64,000 nucleotides of DNA from Micromonospora andamanensis (lineage in GTDB: Bacteria > Actinomycetota > Actinomycetes > Mycobacteriales > Micromonosporaceae), in assembly GCF_016863495.1 (NCBI RefSeq), contig NZ_BOOZ01000033.1:1-64000 (forward strand), in the 5' to 3' direction. Each line of letters opens with the position of its first letter. Positions within the stretch are counted from its first letter, which is position 1. The translations under genes were made by a program, and so were the position numbers. Below are positions 48,544 through 56,261 of this stretch, one piece after another. The notes beneath the pieces are model-generated. The model saw only the letters and a program-made list of their open reading frames with translations. It ran no database searches and was not told the origin of the DNA.

Positions 48544-50339
48544 CGGCCACCGGCGGCATCGGCGACGTCCAGTTCGGACAGACGTGGTGACGGTATCTCG
48601 TAGAGCGGGCGGATGGGCACCTCCGGACCGCCGGCCAGCCGCAGCACCGAACCGGGATTGCGATTGATCACGGGTAGATAGGCGAGCGCCGTGATTCCGA
48701 AGCGGCGCAGAATCTTCAACATCGACAGCGCTGTCGTGTTCGAGCCGTTGAACTCGTCGATGATGGCCACGGCGTACGAGTCACGCTCGGCGAGCAGACT
48801 GAGCTGGCGGCCCCAGCCCACATCCGCCTGCCGGTCGATCTCCGAGAAGTCGTCCCGCTCCGCCGCCCAGAGGATCCTACGGGGAATCTTGACAGCGACG
48901 GGACGAGCGCCCCGGCGGGCCTTGAGCTGGTCGGTGAGCGTGTTCATGGCCGGTTCCGCCGGGCAGACGTAGACAGCCTCCTCGACGCCCGCACCGCCGA
49001 CGCGGGTCGCCTCCAGCATCTCGTCAAGCTTGTAGGCGATCCAGTCGCCGTACTCCTCGAAGATGCGCTTGAAGTCGGGCACCCTGGAGAAGCGCGGCGG
49101 CCCCGGAGACGTCTGGTCCGGGTCACCGGGGCCGTACTTCTCCGGCACCCACTCGTGGGTCAGGAGCATCTCCCACATGTCGTAGGAACGGATGCCGGGC
49201 CGGTCGGTCAGCGGATCCGCCGGCTGGACACCCGCGAGACACTGCTCGCACCGGGTGCGTTCCGTCTTCCGTCGGGCGATCGGGCCGGCAACCCCACGGA
49301 CCCGGTAGCTGCGCCGGTCGACGACCATCGGGAAGGAGTCCCTGGCCTGCCGCAACCGTTCCCGGTCGATGAAGACCGCGATGATCGTGGTTCGGACCGT
49401 GAGCCCACGGGTGGACAGTCCACCGATCAACGCCTCAGTTGTCCGTCCGGTGTTGACCACGTCCAACAGCAGCACCGCGTCACCGGACGTCGGCAGGTTC
49501 GCGAGATCGTCACCGGCGGACACCGGGAAGTGCCTGATTCCCAGGCGTTGCGCCACCTCCGCGCCCACCTCGACAAGCCACGGAGAGTGTGCCTGGTGAG
49601 AGACGATCATCAATGGTCCGGAGCTGCCGCTCTGTTCCTCCAGGACGATGTCCTTGGTCAGTTGGCTGACCTCCTGGATGGCGTACGACGCATCGAAGAA
49701 GTACCGGGTGCAGTATTTCTCGCTGGAGCCGAAGCGGTAGTGACCGAGTCGGCGGAGGATCTTGCCGCCCAGCCGGTCGTCGATCGGCTGGTTCAACCGT
49801 TGGAGCTGGTCGGTGTACTCAGGGTCGGGCGGCTGGATCGGTTCGTCCTCGGCCTGCCCGGCGGAGACCCTGACCCGCGAGCCGTCGCCGTACTGGATGA
49901 TGACGTGTCCGGGATGGTCCGTCCCGACGATGTCGCGGAATGCCTGCTGTAGGCCGGTCCCCATCGCCGGCATCAGGACCAGCACCTCCAGGCCGGGGTT
50001 GGTCAGCAGCAGCGTACCGAGGGCCTTGCCGGTGTAGGCCGCGACCGTCTGGATGATGAGTTCGTGCGGGCTCAGGGTGAAGTCGACAAGGACCACAGTG
50101 CCCTCGACCGGGTCCTCGCTCGTCGGCACGTCGGCGATGATCCGGTCGTACACCTGCCACGCGGATCTCAACTGCTCGAAGCTGAGATAGATCGTCTGGC
50201 TCGGCTCCGCGCTGACCTGACCCTGGTGGATGTCGGCGACGAGGTTGCGGTAGAAGCGCAACCGCTCGTCGGGTACGTCCTCTGTGGTCGCGCTGCCGAG
50301 CCGGATGACCTTCGGGATGATTCGCCAGCGTTCAGCCAT
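48540..50339 (-). CDS. Protein with two phosphoribosyltransferase-like sites
   Basis: 599 residues from ATG 50339, overlapping the upstream stop by 8 nt. The PRPP-binding loop signature is clear at residues 288-301 (AVLLLDVVNTGRTT), with a type I PRTase-like fold around it (GPLMIVSHQAHSPWLVEVGA, RHFPVSAGDDL). A second, weaker copy is at 524-536 (VAIIDEFNGSNTT), near the C-terminus. The N-terminal 200 residues are unlike known domains. A CxxC pair (C364, C367) with surrounding Arg/Cys could bind zinc. The likely chemistry is PRPP-dependent transfer to a base, or nucleotide binding only. Its neighbours all handle nucleotides. Confidence 0.7.
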   Translation of the reverse strand: MAERWRIIPKVIRLGSATTEDVPDERLRFYRNLVADIHQGQVSAEPSQTIYLSFEQLRSAWQVYDRIIADVPTSEDPVEGTVVLVDFTLSPHELIIQTVAAYTGKALGTLLLTNPGLEVLVLMPAMGTGLQQAFRDIVGTDHPGHVIIQYGDGSRVRVSAGQAEDEPIQPPDPEYTDQLQRLNQPIDDRLGGKILRRLGHYRFGSSEKYCTRYFFDASYAIQEVSQLTKDIVLEEQSGSSGPLMIVSHQAHSPWLVEVGAEVAQRLGIRHFPVSAGDDLANLPTSGDAVLLLDVVNTGRTTEALIGGLSTRGLTVRTTIIAVFIDRERLRQARDSFPMVVDRRSYRVRGVAGPIARRKTERTRCEQCLAGVQPADPLTDRPGIRSYDMWEMLLTHEWVPEKYGPGDPDQTSPGPPRFSRVPDFKRIFEEYGDWIAYKLDEMLEATRVGGAGVEEAVYVCPAEPAMNTLTDQLKARRGARPVAVKIPRRILWAAERDDFSEIDRQADVGWGRQLSLLAERDSYAVAIIDEFNGSNTTALSMLKILRRFGITALAYLPVINRNPGSVLRLAGGPEVPIRPLYEIPSPRLSELDVADAAGGR

Positions 50340-51516
50340 GAGTCGGCAGCCGGGCGACGACGAGGTTGCCACGGATCTTCGGGATACCCAGCCCTTCCCT
50401 GATCGTCACCAGGTACTGCGCCGACGAATCGGGCTCCTGCTCCGCCTCCACCGTCAACCGGATCGCGCCGACATAGATGTCGAGTGAACCCTGGAAGACG
50501 TCGATGACGTGGTGGTAGAGGAAGTAGAGCCCGCATCCGAGCAGACGGTCCCGTGACCGGGCGCCTCCGTCGTCCGCCTTGCTGGATATGCCCGGCAGCA
50601 GACTGGCCATGAGCAGGTCACGATCGTCGCTGGCGACGTCCGGCGTCCAGTCCGACGTACGCAGCTCGTCGGCCACCGGCGCGTTTGTGCCCTCCCGCCG
50701 GATCCGGAAGGTGTCCGTCGCCGGGGCCGCAGCGACCCGGACGTCGCCCCGGCCGACCAGGCCTCTGCGCAGGGTCTCGACGATGGAGTCGCCGTCGTCC
50801 CACACCGCGATGGTCAGCGCGGCCCGCGGTACGTCGTGTCGCGGCAGCACCATGTCGGAGGCCACCACGGCTGTCGACGCGTTCGGGTGCTCCTGGACGT
50901 TGGCCAGGATCTCGTGCACGACCACCCGAGCCACGTCCCATTCCGCCGTGCCCTTGAGATGTTGGCTGAACAGGGCCAGCGCGAGCGGATCGGACCAGCG
51001 CCCGAGTTCCTCCCGCATCATCGCCGTCCGGGCGTCGGCGTTGTCGAGGCGGTACAGCGACAGGCCGAACACGCGCTTCTTGCGTAGGTGCTGCACGATC
51101 TGGTCGCTCGGGTCGCCCGACGTCCAGGTGCCGGCGGCGGCCGGACCGTGGTCGTTCACCCGCTTGACGTCCTCCAGGTGCAGCAGCATCGGCAGGGGCG
51201 CCTGCGCGACCTGGCAGGCCGCCTCGAAGAAGCGGTCCCGCCGCAGCAGATCGAGGGCGGCGCTGACGACGGGGAGCCGGAAGCGGGTCAACCGGTCGCT
51301 GGTGATCCGGGTGCCCATCATCGCCAGCACCCAGAGCAGGGCGACCACGTCGAAGGTCCGGCTGCCACGAAAGTCGATGAGGGTGAGGGCGTCGTCGTCG
51401 GACCGGATGCCTCGCTGCCGGAACACGTCCTTGAGGTGTTGCAGATCGACGGATTCGCCGAGCGGAATCTCGCGTACGACTGTGGAATTGTCGACGCCGG
51501 CTTCCGACGGTTGCAT
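50332..51516 (-). CDS. GHKL-type ATPase with STAS-like N-terminus, first gene of the nucleotide operon
   Basis: 394 residues from ATG 51516 (GGAG 5 nt upstream). The first 110 residues look like a STAS-type alpha/beta domain (LTLIDFRGSRTFDVVALLWV). The C-terminal half has GHKL motifs: VVVHEILANVQEHPN (N box, E202/N206/H210), VWDDGDSIVETL (G1 box, D240) and LLGCGLYFLYHHV (G2, G327). No His-phosphotransfer domain or membrane segment is present, so it is not a classical sensor kinase. It may be a switch ATPase or regulator for the three downstream gene products. A good sigma-70-type promoter lies 53-81 nt upstream of the start. Confidence 0.75.
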   Translation of the reverse strand: MQPSEAGVDNSTVVREIPLGESVDLQHLKDVFRQRGIRSDDDALTLIDFRGSRTFDVVALLWVLAMMGTRITSDRLTRFRLPVVSAALDLLRRDRFFEAACQVAQAPLPMLLHLEDVKRVNDHGPAAAGTWTSGDPSDQIVQHLRKKRVFGLSLYRLDNADARTAMMREELGRWSDPLALALFSQHLKGTAEWDVARVVVHEILANVQEHPNASTAVVASDMVLPRHDVPRAALTIAVWDDGDSIVETLRRGLVGRGDVRVAAAPATDTFRIRREGTNAPVADELRTSDWTPDVASDDRDLLMASLLPGISSKADDGGARSRDRLLGCGLYFLYHHVIDVFQGSLDIYVGAIRLTVEAEQEPDSSAQYLVTIREGLGIPKIRGNLVVARLPTHG

Positions 51517-51568
51517 GAACGCTCCGTGAGGTTGGACCGGAATGCATTCACATCGTTGTGGCGACGTC

Positions 51569-51597
51569 ACGTTACGAAACGAGATGGATGATGACAA
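51569..51597 (-). promoter_or_regulatory. Promoter of the four-gene nucleotide operon
   Basis: On the minus strand TTGTCA (51592-51597) is followed after exactly 17 nt by TAACGT (51569-51574). Both are close to consensus. The start site would be near 51562, giving about 45 nt of leader before the GHKL gene. The sequence is rich in A/T compared with its surroundings. Confidence 0.65.
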
Positions 51598-51637
51598 GCC
51601 CGGGCTGAGACGGATTCCGGACAGGCGGGGCGAGGCG

Positions 51638-52312
51638 CTAGCCGGGACGGTCCAGGCCGTTGCGGACGCGGTCGGTCTCGTACGCCCACATCGCGATCTC
51701 CACCCGGTTACGGGCGCCAACCTTGACCATCAGGCTGGCGATGTGGGTCTTCACGGTGCTGAGGCTGATGTGCAGCTCGGTGGCGATCTCGGTGTTGGTG
51801 CGACCACGCGCGACGGCGACGAGCACCTCCTCCTCCCGCAGCGTGAGCGCGTCGACAGGCTGCCGGGGCGGCGCGGCCGGACCGGCGGCGGCGAAGGCCC
51901 GGAGCAGCCGCGTGGTGATGTTCGGGGCGATGAGCGCGTCGCCCGCGGCAGCGGCCCGCACGGCCTGGGTGAGCAGGGCCGTACCGGCATCCTTGAGCAG
52001 GAACCCGCGTGCTCCGGCACGGAGCGCGGCGTAGACGTACTCGTCGAGGTCGAAGGTGGTGATGACGACCACCGCCACGGGGTCGGCGACGGTGGGGCCG
52101 GCGAGGCGGCGGGTGGCCTCGATGCCGTCCACGCCGGGCATCCGGATGTCGAACAGGCACACATCGGGACGTAGTCGCCGGGCGAGTTCGACGGCCCGGT
52201 GTCCGTCGCCCGCCTCCCCCACCACCTCGATGTCCGGCTGGGCGTTGAGGATCATCGTCAGTCCGGTACGGACGATCTCCTGGTCGTCGGCGACGATCAC
52301 GCGGATGGCCAC
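51638..52312 (-). CDS. Orphan NarL/LuxR-type response regulator
   Basis: 224 residues from GTG 52312 (VAIRVIVADDQEIVRTGLTM). All receiver residues are present: the acidic pair in ADDQ, the phospho-acceptor in LRPDVCLFDIRMPGVDGIEA, and the Lys in GFLLKDAGT. The output domain is LTLREEEVLVAVARGRTNTE ... LSTVKTHIASLMVKVGARNR. No sensor kinase is next to it, so the partner must be elsewhere. It is divergent from the DUF2306 gene and lies just upstream, on the same strand, of the four-gene nucleotide operon; that operon has its own promoter between them. Confidence 0.9.
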   Translation of the reverse strand: MAIRVIVADDQEIVRTGLTMILNAQPDIEVVGEAGDGHRAVELARRLRPDVCLFDIRMPGVDGIEATRRLAGPTVADPVAVVVITTFDLDEYVYAALRAGARGFLLKDAGTALLTQAVRAAAAGDALIAPNITTRLLRAFAAAGPAAPPRQPVDALTLREEEVLVAVARGRTNTEIATELHISLSTVKTHIASLMVKVGARNRVEIAMWAYETDRVRNGLDRPG

Positions 52313-52507
52313 CCCACGATTGAACACGCCTGCGGGCCTGGCCCAAAGTACGGCCGGCTCCCCCGCCCATCGGCCGAGCCGACGCCGGCCCGCACTGCGA
52401 TGAGTTTCGCCGGTCGCGTCGCCAGGATCGATGAAACAGGAGCGGCCGGTCCCTTTCCCGACTGACCCGCGCACCGCGTCCGGCCACTGTCGGGCGGGCA
52501 ACGGGCC

Positions 52508-53311
52508 GTGGGCGGGGTGCTGGTCGCCGCGAGAAGGGATGCCACAGCTGTGACAGCCTCCGCCAGGTCGACCTGGCTCATCCCCGCCGGTCTGCTGGTG
52601 CTCAGCGCGGTACCGGTGGTGGCCGGCGGGCTCCGCCTGGCCGAACTGGCCGGCGGCGCCCAGGTGCTGCCCGACGGCGACCGGATCGCCTCACCGCCGC
52701 TACCGCTGGTGGCCCACATCGTCGCGGTGACCGTGTTCAGCGTCCTCGGCGCCTTCCAGTTCGCGCCCCGGTTGCGTCGGCTGCACCGTGGCTGGCACCG
52801 GATCGCCGGCCGGGTGCTGATTCCCTTCGGGCTGCTCACCGCGGCGAGTGGCCTGTGGCTGACAGTGGTCCCGGCCCGGGGGCCACTCGACAGTGACACG
52901 TTGGTCGCCGTCCGCGTGGTGGTGAGCCTCGCCATGGCCGGCTCGCTCGTCCTCGGCTTCGCGGCGGTCCGCCGACGCGACTTCACCCGCCACCGCGCCT
53001 GGATGATCCGTGGCTACGCCATCGGGCTGGGCGCGGGTACCCAGTTCTTCACCCAGATGGCCTGGCTCGCCGCCGTCGGCCCGCTCACGACAGCGGGCCG
53101 GACCGGCACCATGACCGCCGCCTGGCTGATCAACGTGGTACTCGCGGAATGGATCATCAGGCGGCGCGGCGGTGCCGCCGCGACCGGTCCGGCGGGGCGG
53201 GGCCACCGCGGGCGGGTCGACGCGGCTCCGGCTCGGGGCCGTCGGGCGGTGTCACGTTCGGCGGGTGGGCGGGGTCGAAGACCCGTACCCATCCGAACGG
53301 AGACGCCATGA
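52508..53311 (+). CDS. DUF2306 membrane protein
   Basis: 267 residues with about six membrane helices. Conserved DUF2306 segments: LPLVAHIVAVTVFSVLGAFQ, then RRLHRGWHRIAGRVLIPFGL with the paired His region, and DFTRHRAWMIRGYAIGLGAG with further His/Arg. The His residues suggest metal or heme binding, but function is unknown. The C-terminal 50 residues are Arg/Gly-rich and run into the next gene, whose ATG overlaps the stop by 4 nt. Translation coupling and shared transcription with the NmrA-like gene are likely. Confidence 0.85.
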   Translation: MGGVLVAARRDATAVTASARSTWLIPAGLLVLSAVPVVAGGLRLAELAGGAQVLPDGDRIASPPLPLVAHIVAVTVFSVLGAFQFAPRLRRLHRGWHRIAGRVLIPFGLLTAASGLWLTVVPARGPLDSDTLVAVRVVVSLAMAGSLVLGFAAVRRRDFTRHRAWMIRGYAIGLGAGTQFFTQMAWLAAVGPLTTAGRTGTMTAAWLINVVLAEWIIRRRGGAAATGPAGRGHRGRVDAAPARGRRAVSRSAGGRGRRPVPIRTETP

Positions 53312-54084
53312 ACGACGCGCCGACGAACGCTCCTGTCCTGGTCACCGGCGGCACCGGCACGCTCGGCCGGCACGTCCTGCCCCGCCTGCGCGCGGCGGGC
53401 CGACAGCTGCGAGTGCTCAGCCGGACGATCCACCCGAGTGCCGACGGTGTCGAGTACGTCCTGGGTGACCTGCTCCGGGACGAGGGCGTCGCGCCGGCCC
53501 TCGACGGTGTCCACACGGTGCTGCACCTGGCGGGCGGCCCGAAAGGCGACGATCGTGCCGCCGTCAACCTGATGCGCACCGCCGCCCGGGCCGGGGTGCG
53601 GCACCTCGTCCACATCTCGGTCGTCGGCGCCGGCCGGGTCCCGATCGGCTACTTCGAGGCCAAACACGGCGCGGAGCGGGCGGTGAGCGAATCCGGCGTG
53701 CCATGGACGACACTGCGGGCGGCGCAGTTCCACGACCTGGTCTTCACCGTCGTGCAGAAGCTGGGTGCGCTGCCGATCGTGCCCGACCCGAAGGTGATCC
53801 GGTTCCAGCCTGTCGACTCCCGCGACGTCGCCGACAGACTCGTCGACCTGGTCCAGGGCGCCCCGTCCGGCCTCGTGCCGGAGATCGCGGGTCCACGGGT
53901 CTACACCATGGCCGACCTGGTTCGTAGCTACCTCGCCGCCCGGGGTCGCAGGCGGCCTTTCCTGCCGGTGCCGGTGCCCGGGGCGGCCGGCCGGGCGTAC
54001 CGCGACGGTGACAATCTCAGCGTCGACGGCGCCACCGTCGGCACCCGGAGTTGGGAGGAGTTCCTCGCCGAGAAGCTCCGCTGA
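53308..54084 (+). CDS. NmrA-like NAD(P)-binding SDR protein
   Basis: 258 residues from ATG 53308, overlapping the DUF2306 stop (ATGA). Atypical short-chain dehydrogenase fold: PVLVTGGTGTLGRHVLPRLR with the GxxGxxG dinucleotide loop, VEYVLGDLLRDEGVAPALDG, and VRHLVHISVVGAGRVPIGYF. There is no standard YxxxK catalytic pair, only a Tyr followed by Glu-Ala-Lys (YFEAKHGAE), which may serve. Such proteins are redox sensors or quinone/isoflavone-type reductases. The substrate is unknown. Confidence 0.88.
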   Translation: MNDAPTNAPVLVTGGTGTLGRHVLPRLRAAGRQLRVLSRTIHPSADGVEYVLGDLLRDEGVAPALDGVHTVLHLAGGPKGDDRAAVNLMRTAARAGVRHLVHISVVGAGRVPIGYFEAKHGAERAVSESGVPWTTLRAAQFHDLVFTVVQKLGALPIVPDPKVIRFQPVDSRDVADRLVDLVQGAPSGLVPEIAGPRVYTMADLVRSYLAARGRRRPFLPVPVPGAAGRAYRDGDNLSVDGATVGTRSWEEFLAEKLR

Positions 54085-54102
54085 TCGGGCACCGGACGGG
54101 GC

Positions 54103-55179
54103 CTACCGCTGTCCGGCCGGTTGGTGGGCAGGGACCTCCGCCTGGTCATCGTGCCGCGGACCGGTCGCCGTCGGGTCCACCCGCAGATCGACCCGGATCG
54201 CCTCCAGGATCACCCCGGACGCCTGCTCGACCACGATCGGCGACCGCGAGCGCTGCGGGTCACCGGTGCCGGCCCTGGCGAGCGGCAGCGGCACGAAGGT
54301 GCAGTCACGCACCACCACGTCCCGGTATTCGAGCACCCGGACCGTTTGGTCGATCTCGCTGCGCCCCCAGCCGGCGATCCGGACCGCGTACAACGGACCG
54401 TTCCAGCCCACGTGGGCGCCGGAGACGCGGATACGCGCGCCGACCGGGTTGTCGCCGCCGGAGTGGAACCGGTCGGTGTTGTCGCCCGGCAGCAGGCGGA
54501 ACCCGATCTCGACATCGGACAGGTGGACCCGGTCCACCACCACGTCGTGCACGGAGCTGAGGTAGAACCCCTCGAAGGCGTCGGACACGCGCAGGTCGCG
54601 GATGCTGAGGTGGTGCGGATGGTAGGAGGGTCCGACGATCGAGTCGACTCCGTCGCCGACCGCACCCCAGTGCACGGCGACGCCTGTGCAACCGCCGACT
54701 ATCGACACGTCGCTGATGGTGATGTCGCGTACCGCGCCCATGACGGCGACGCAGTTGGCGGCGCGCTCGTCGCGGCGCTCGACCTCGACGCGCCGGATCT
54801 GGACGTCCTCGATCCACTCCGTCTCGGCCGGGTAGAGGTAGTTGCCGATGGTGATGGCGGTGCCCCGGTCGCCGCCGTGCTCGCCCGGCGCGCACGGCGG
54901 TGGGAGGAAGCCGATGTCCTGGATCGTCACCCGGGAACCCAGCACATGGACGACGGGTTCACCGTCCGGTGAGGACGAGGTGAGCCACGTCGTCACCGGA
55001 CCGTCCCCGTGCGCCGCCCCGCGCAGCGTCCAGCCCGAGCCGAGCACCACTCCCCGGTCCAGCGTGAAGGTGCCGGCCGGCAGCCGCAGCGTGCCGCCCG
55101 TCGCGGTCGTCAGGAGCTGTTCCAGCGCCTGCCGGTTGGCTGTCGGATCGTCGGTGAGCGTCAGGTCGTGGTCGGTCAC
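54103..55179 (-). CDS. Right-handed beta-helix (PbH1) protein
   Basis: 358 residues from GTG 55179, overlapping the upstream stop by 4 nt (GTGA). Repeated beta-helix coils are visible: GGTLRLPAGTFTLDRGVVLG, VTIQDIGFLPPP, VQIRRVEVERRDERAANCVA, ITISDVSIVGGCTGVAVHWG, LSIRDLRVSDAFEGFYLSSV and VVVDRVHLSDVEIGFRLLPG. Such proteins are often polysaccharide lyases, hydrolases or epimerases. No signal peptide is seen, which is unusual, since most relatives are exported. Third gene of a three-gene operon with a GT-like gene, so a carbohydrate substrate is likely. Confidence 0.8.
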   Translation of the reverse strand: MTDHDLTLTDDPTANRQALEQLLTTATGGTLRLPAGTFTLDRGVVLGSGWTLRGAAHGDGPVTTWLTSSSPDGEPVVHVLGSRVTIQDIGFLPPPCAPGEHGGDRGTAITIGNYLYPAETEWIEDVQIRRVEVERRDERAANCVAVMGAVRDITISDVSIVGGCTGVAVHWGAVGDGVDSIVGPSYHPHHLSIRDLRVSDAFEGFYLSSVHDVVVDRVHLSDVEIGFRLLPGDNTDRFHSGGDNPVGARIRVSGAHVGWNGPLYAVRIAGWGRSEIDQTVRVLEYRDVVVRDCTFVPLPLARAGTGDPQRSRSPIVVEQASGVILEAIRVDLRVDPTATGPRHDDQAEVPAHQPAGQR

Positions 55180-56261
55180 CGTTGGCCCTCCAGCTCGATC
55201 ACCTGGCAGACGGTCTCGGCGACCCGGCGCCGTACCAGCGGGGTGTCGCGCTCGCCGAGGCCGACCAGCACCGGACCGGGGGTCGTACGCTCGACCACCA
55301 CGTCGAGGGTGTCCTCGGTCCGGGTGCTGGCGCTCACCCGGCAGGCGGTGCCGTCGACCAGGTGCACAGCCTGGACGACCAGCCGGTCCGGATGCGGCGG
55401 CCTGGTGAACGGCGACGCCTCGAACAGCGCGTATCCCGCTCCACGCTGGGCCACCCGGAACGCCTTGAGCACTGTCTGTCCCCGCTGGCGGCGCAGCCAC
55501 TTCTGGCTCGGCTGGCGCACCGCGGCCGGTGGGGCCGTCGCGGCGGAGATCCGCAGTCGGCACCGCACGGTGCTGTCGCTGGCGTTGACCACGATGAACC
55601 TCGACCTGGCGTGGCCCTGGCCGCGACCGCGCGCCCCGACCAGCCCGCCGGCACTGACCAGACCGGCCAGCTGTGCGGCGGCACCGGCGAGGCGAGTGGC
55701 ACCGGCGCGCTGTTCGACCTCCCCGATCGCGACGATCTCGACCTGATTGACCCGCACACCTGTCGCCGCCAGCGGGCTGAGCGCCGTTGCCGCCCAGGGC
55801 GGCAACGCGCCGTCCACCACCTCGATGATCAGGAGGCCGTCGTCGCCCACCTCGTCGGCCCGCAGGTCGAACTCCACCCAGGCGTGGGCCTCCACCATCC
55901 GCAACCGCCCTCGCTGGCGGCTGAGCAGGGCGGCGGCCCGGTCCGAGCCCTGGGCCCGGACCATCACCAGGCGCGGCAGTTCGCGCATCCCCCGGGCCGG
56001 TGCCGCCGCCCGCGACCAGGCGTTCTGGGAGGCACCGTCGATGTGCAGGTTGACCCGGACGCGGACCGGCCGGCCGTCGGTGCGCACCTTGAGCACGACC
56101 GCCCCGGACGTGCCCTGGACCCGACCCAGGATCGCGACGCCCCGGGCCATCTGGTCGGCGAGCAGCACCTCGGGGTCACCACCGGAGGAGAACATCGCGG
56201 GCAGTTCCCGGGCCGGTACCGGCTCGTCGAACTCGGTGGCGAACCACGTGCCGATCGCCAC
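55176..56261 (-). CDS. Protein of unknown function in the beta-helix/glycosyltransferase-like operon
   Basis: 361 residues from GTG 56261, overlapping the TAG stop of the upstream gene by 1 nt. It is soluble, with no signal or membrane helix. Beta-strand-rich segments (GAVVLKVRTDGRPVRVRVNL, DDGLLIIEVVDGALPPWAAT, ARSRFIVVNASDSTVRCRLR) suggest two beta-sandwich-like domains around a basic Ala/Gly-rich linker. A C-terminal part (LVVQAVHLVDGTACRVSAST) is similar in style. No family is recognised. Its tight overlap with both neighbours implies a joint function. Confidence 0.65.
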   Translation of the reverse strand: MAIGTWFATEFDEPVPARELPAMFSSGGDPEVLLADQMARGVAILGRVQGTSGAVVLKVRTDGRPVRVRVNLHIDGASQNAWSRAAAPARGMRELPRLVMVRAQGSDRAAALLSRQRGRLRMVEAHAWVEFDLRADEVGDDGLLIIEVVDGALPPWAATALSPLAATGVRVNQVEIVAIGEVEQRAGATRLAGAAAQLAGLVSAGGLVGARGRGQGHARSRFIVVNASDSTVRCRLRISAATAPPAAVRQPSQKWLRRQRGQTVLKAFRVAQRGAGYALFEASPFTRPPHPDRLVVQAVHLVDGTACRVSASTRTEDTLDVVVERTTPGPVLVGLGERDTPLVRRRVAETVCQVIELEGQR

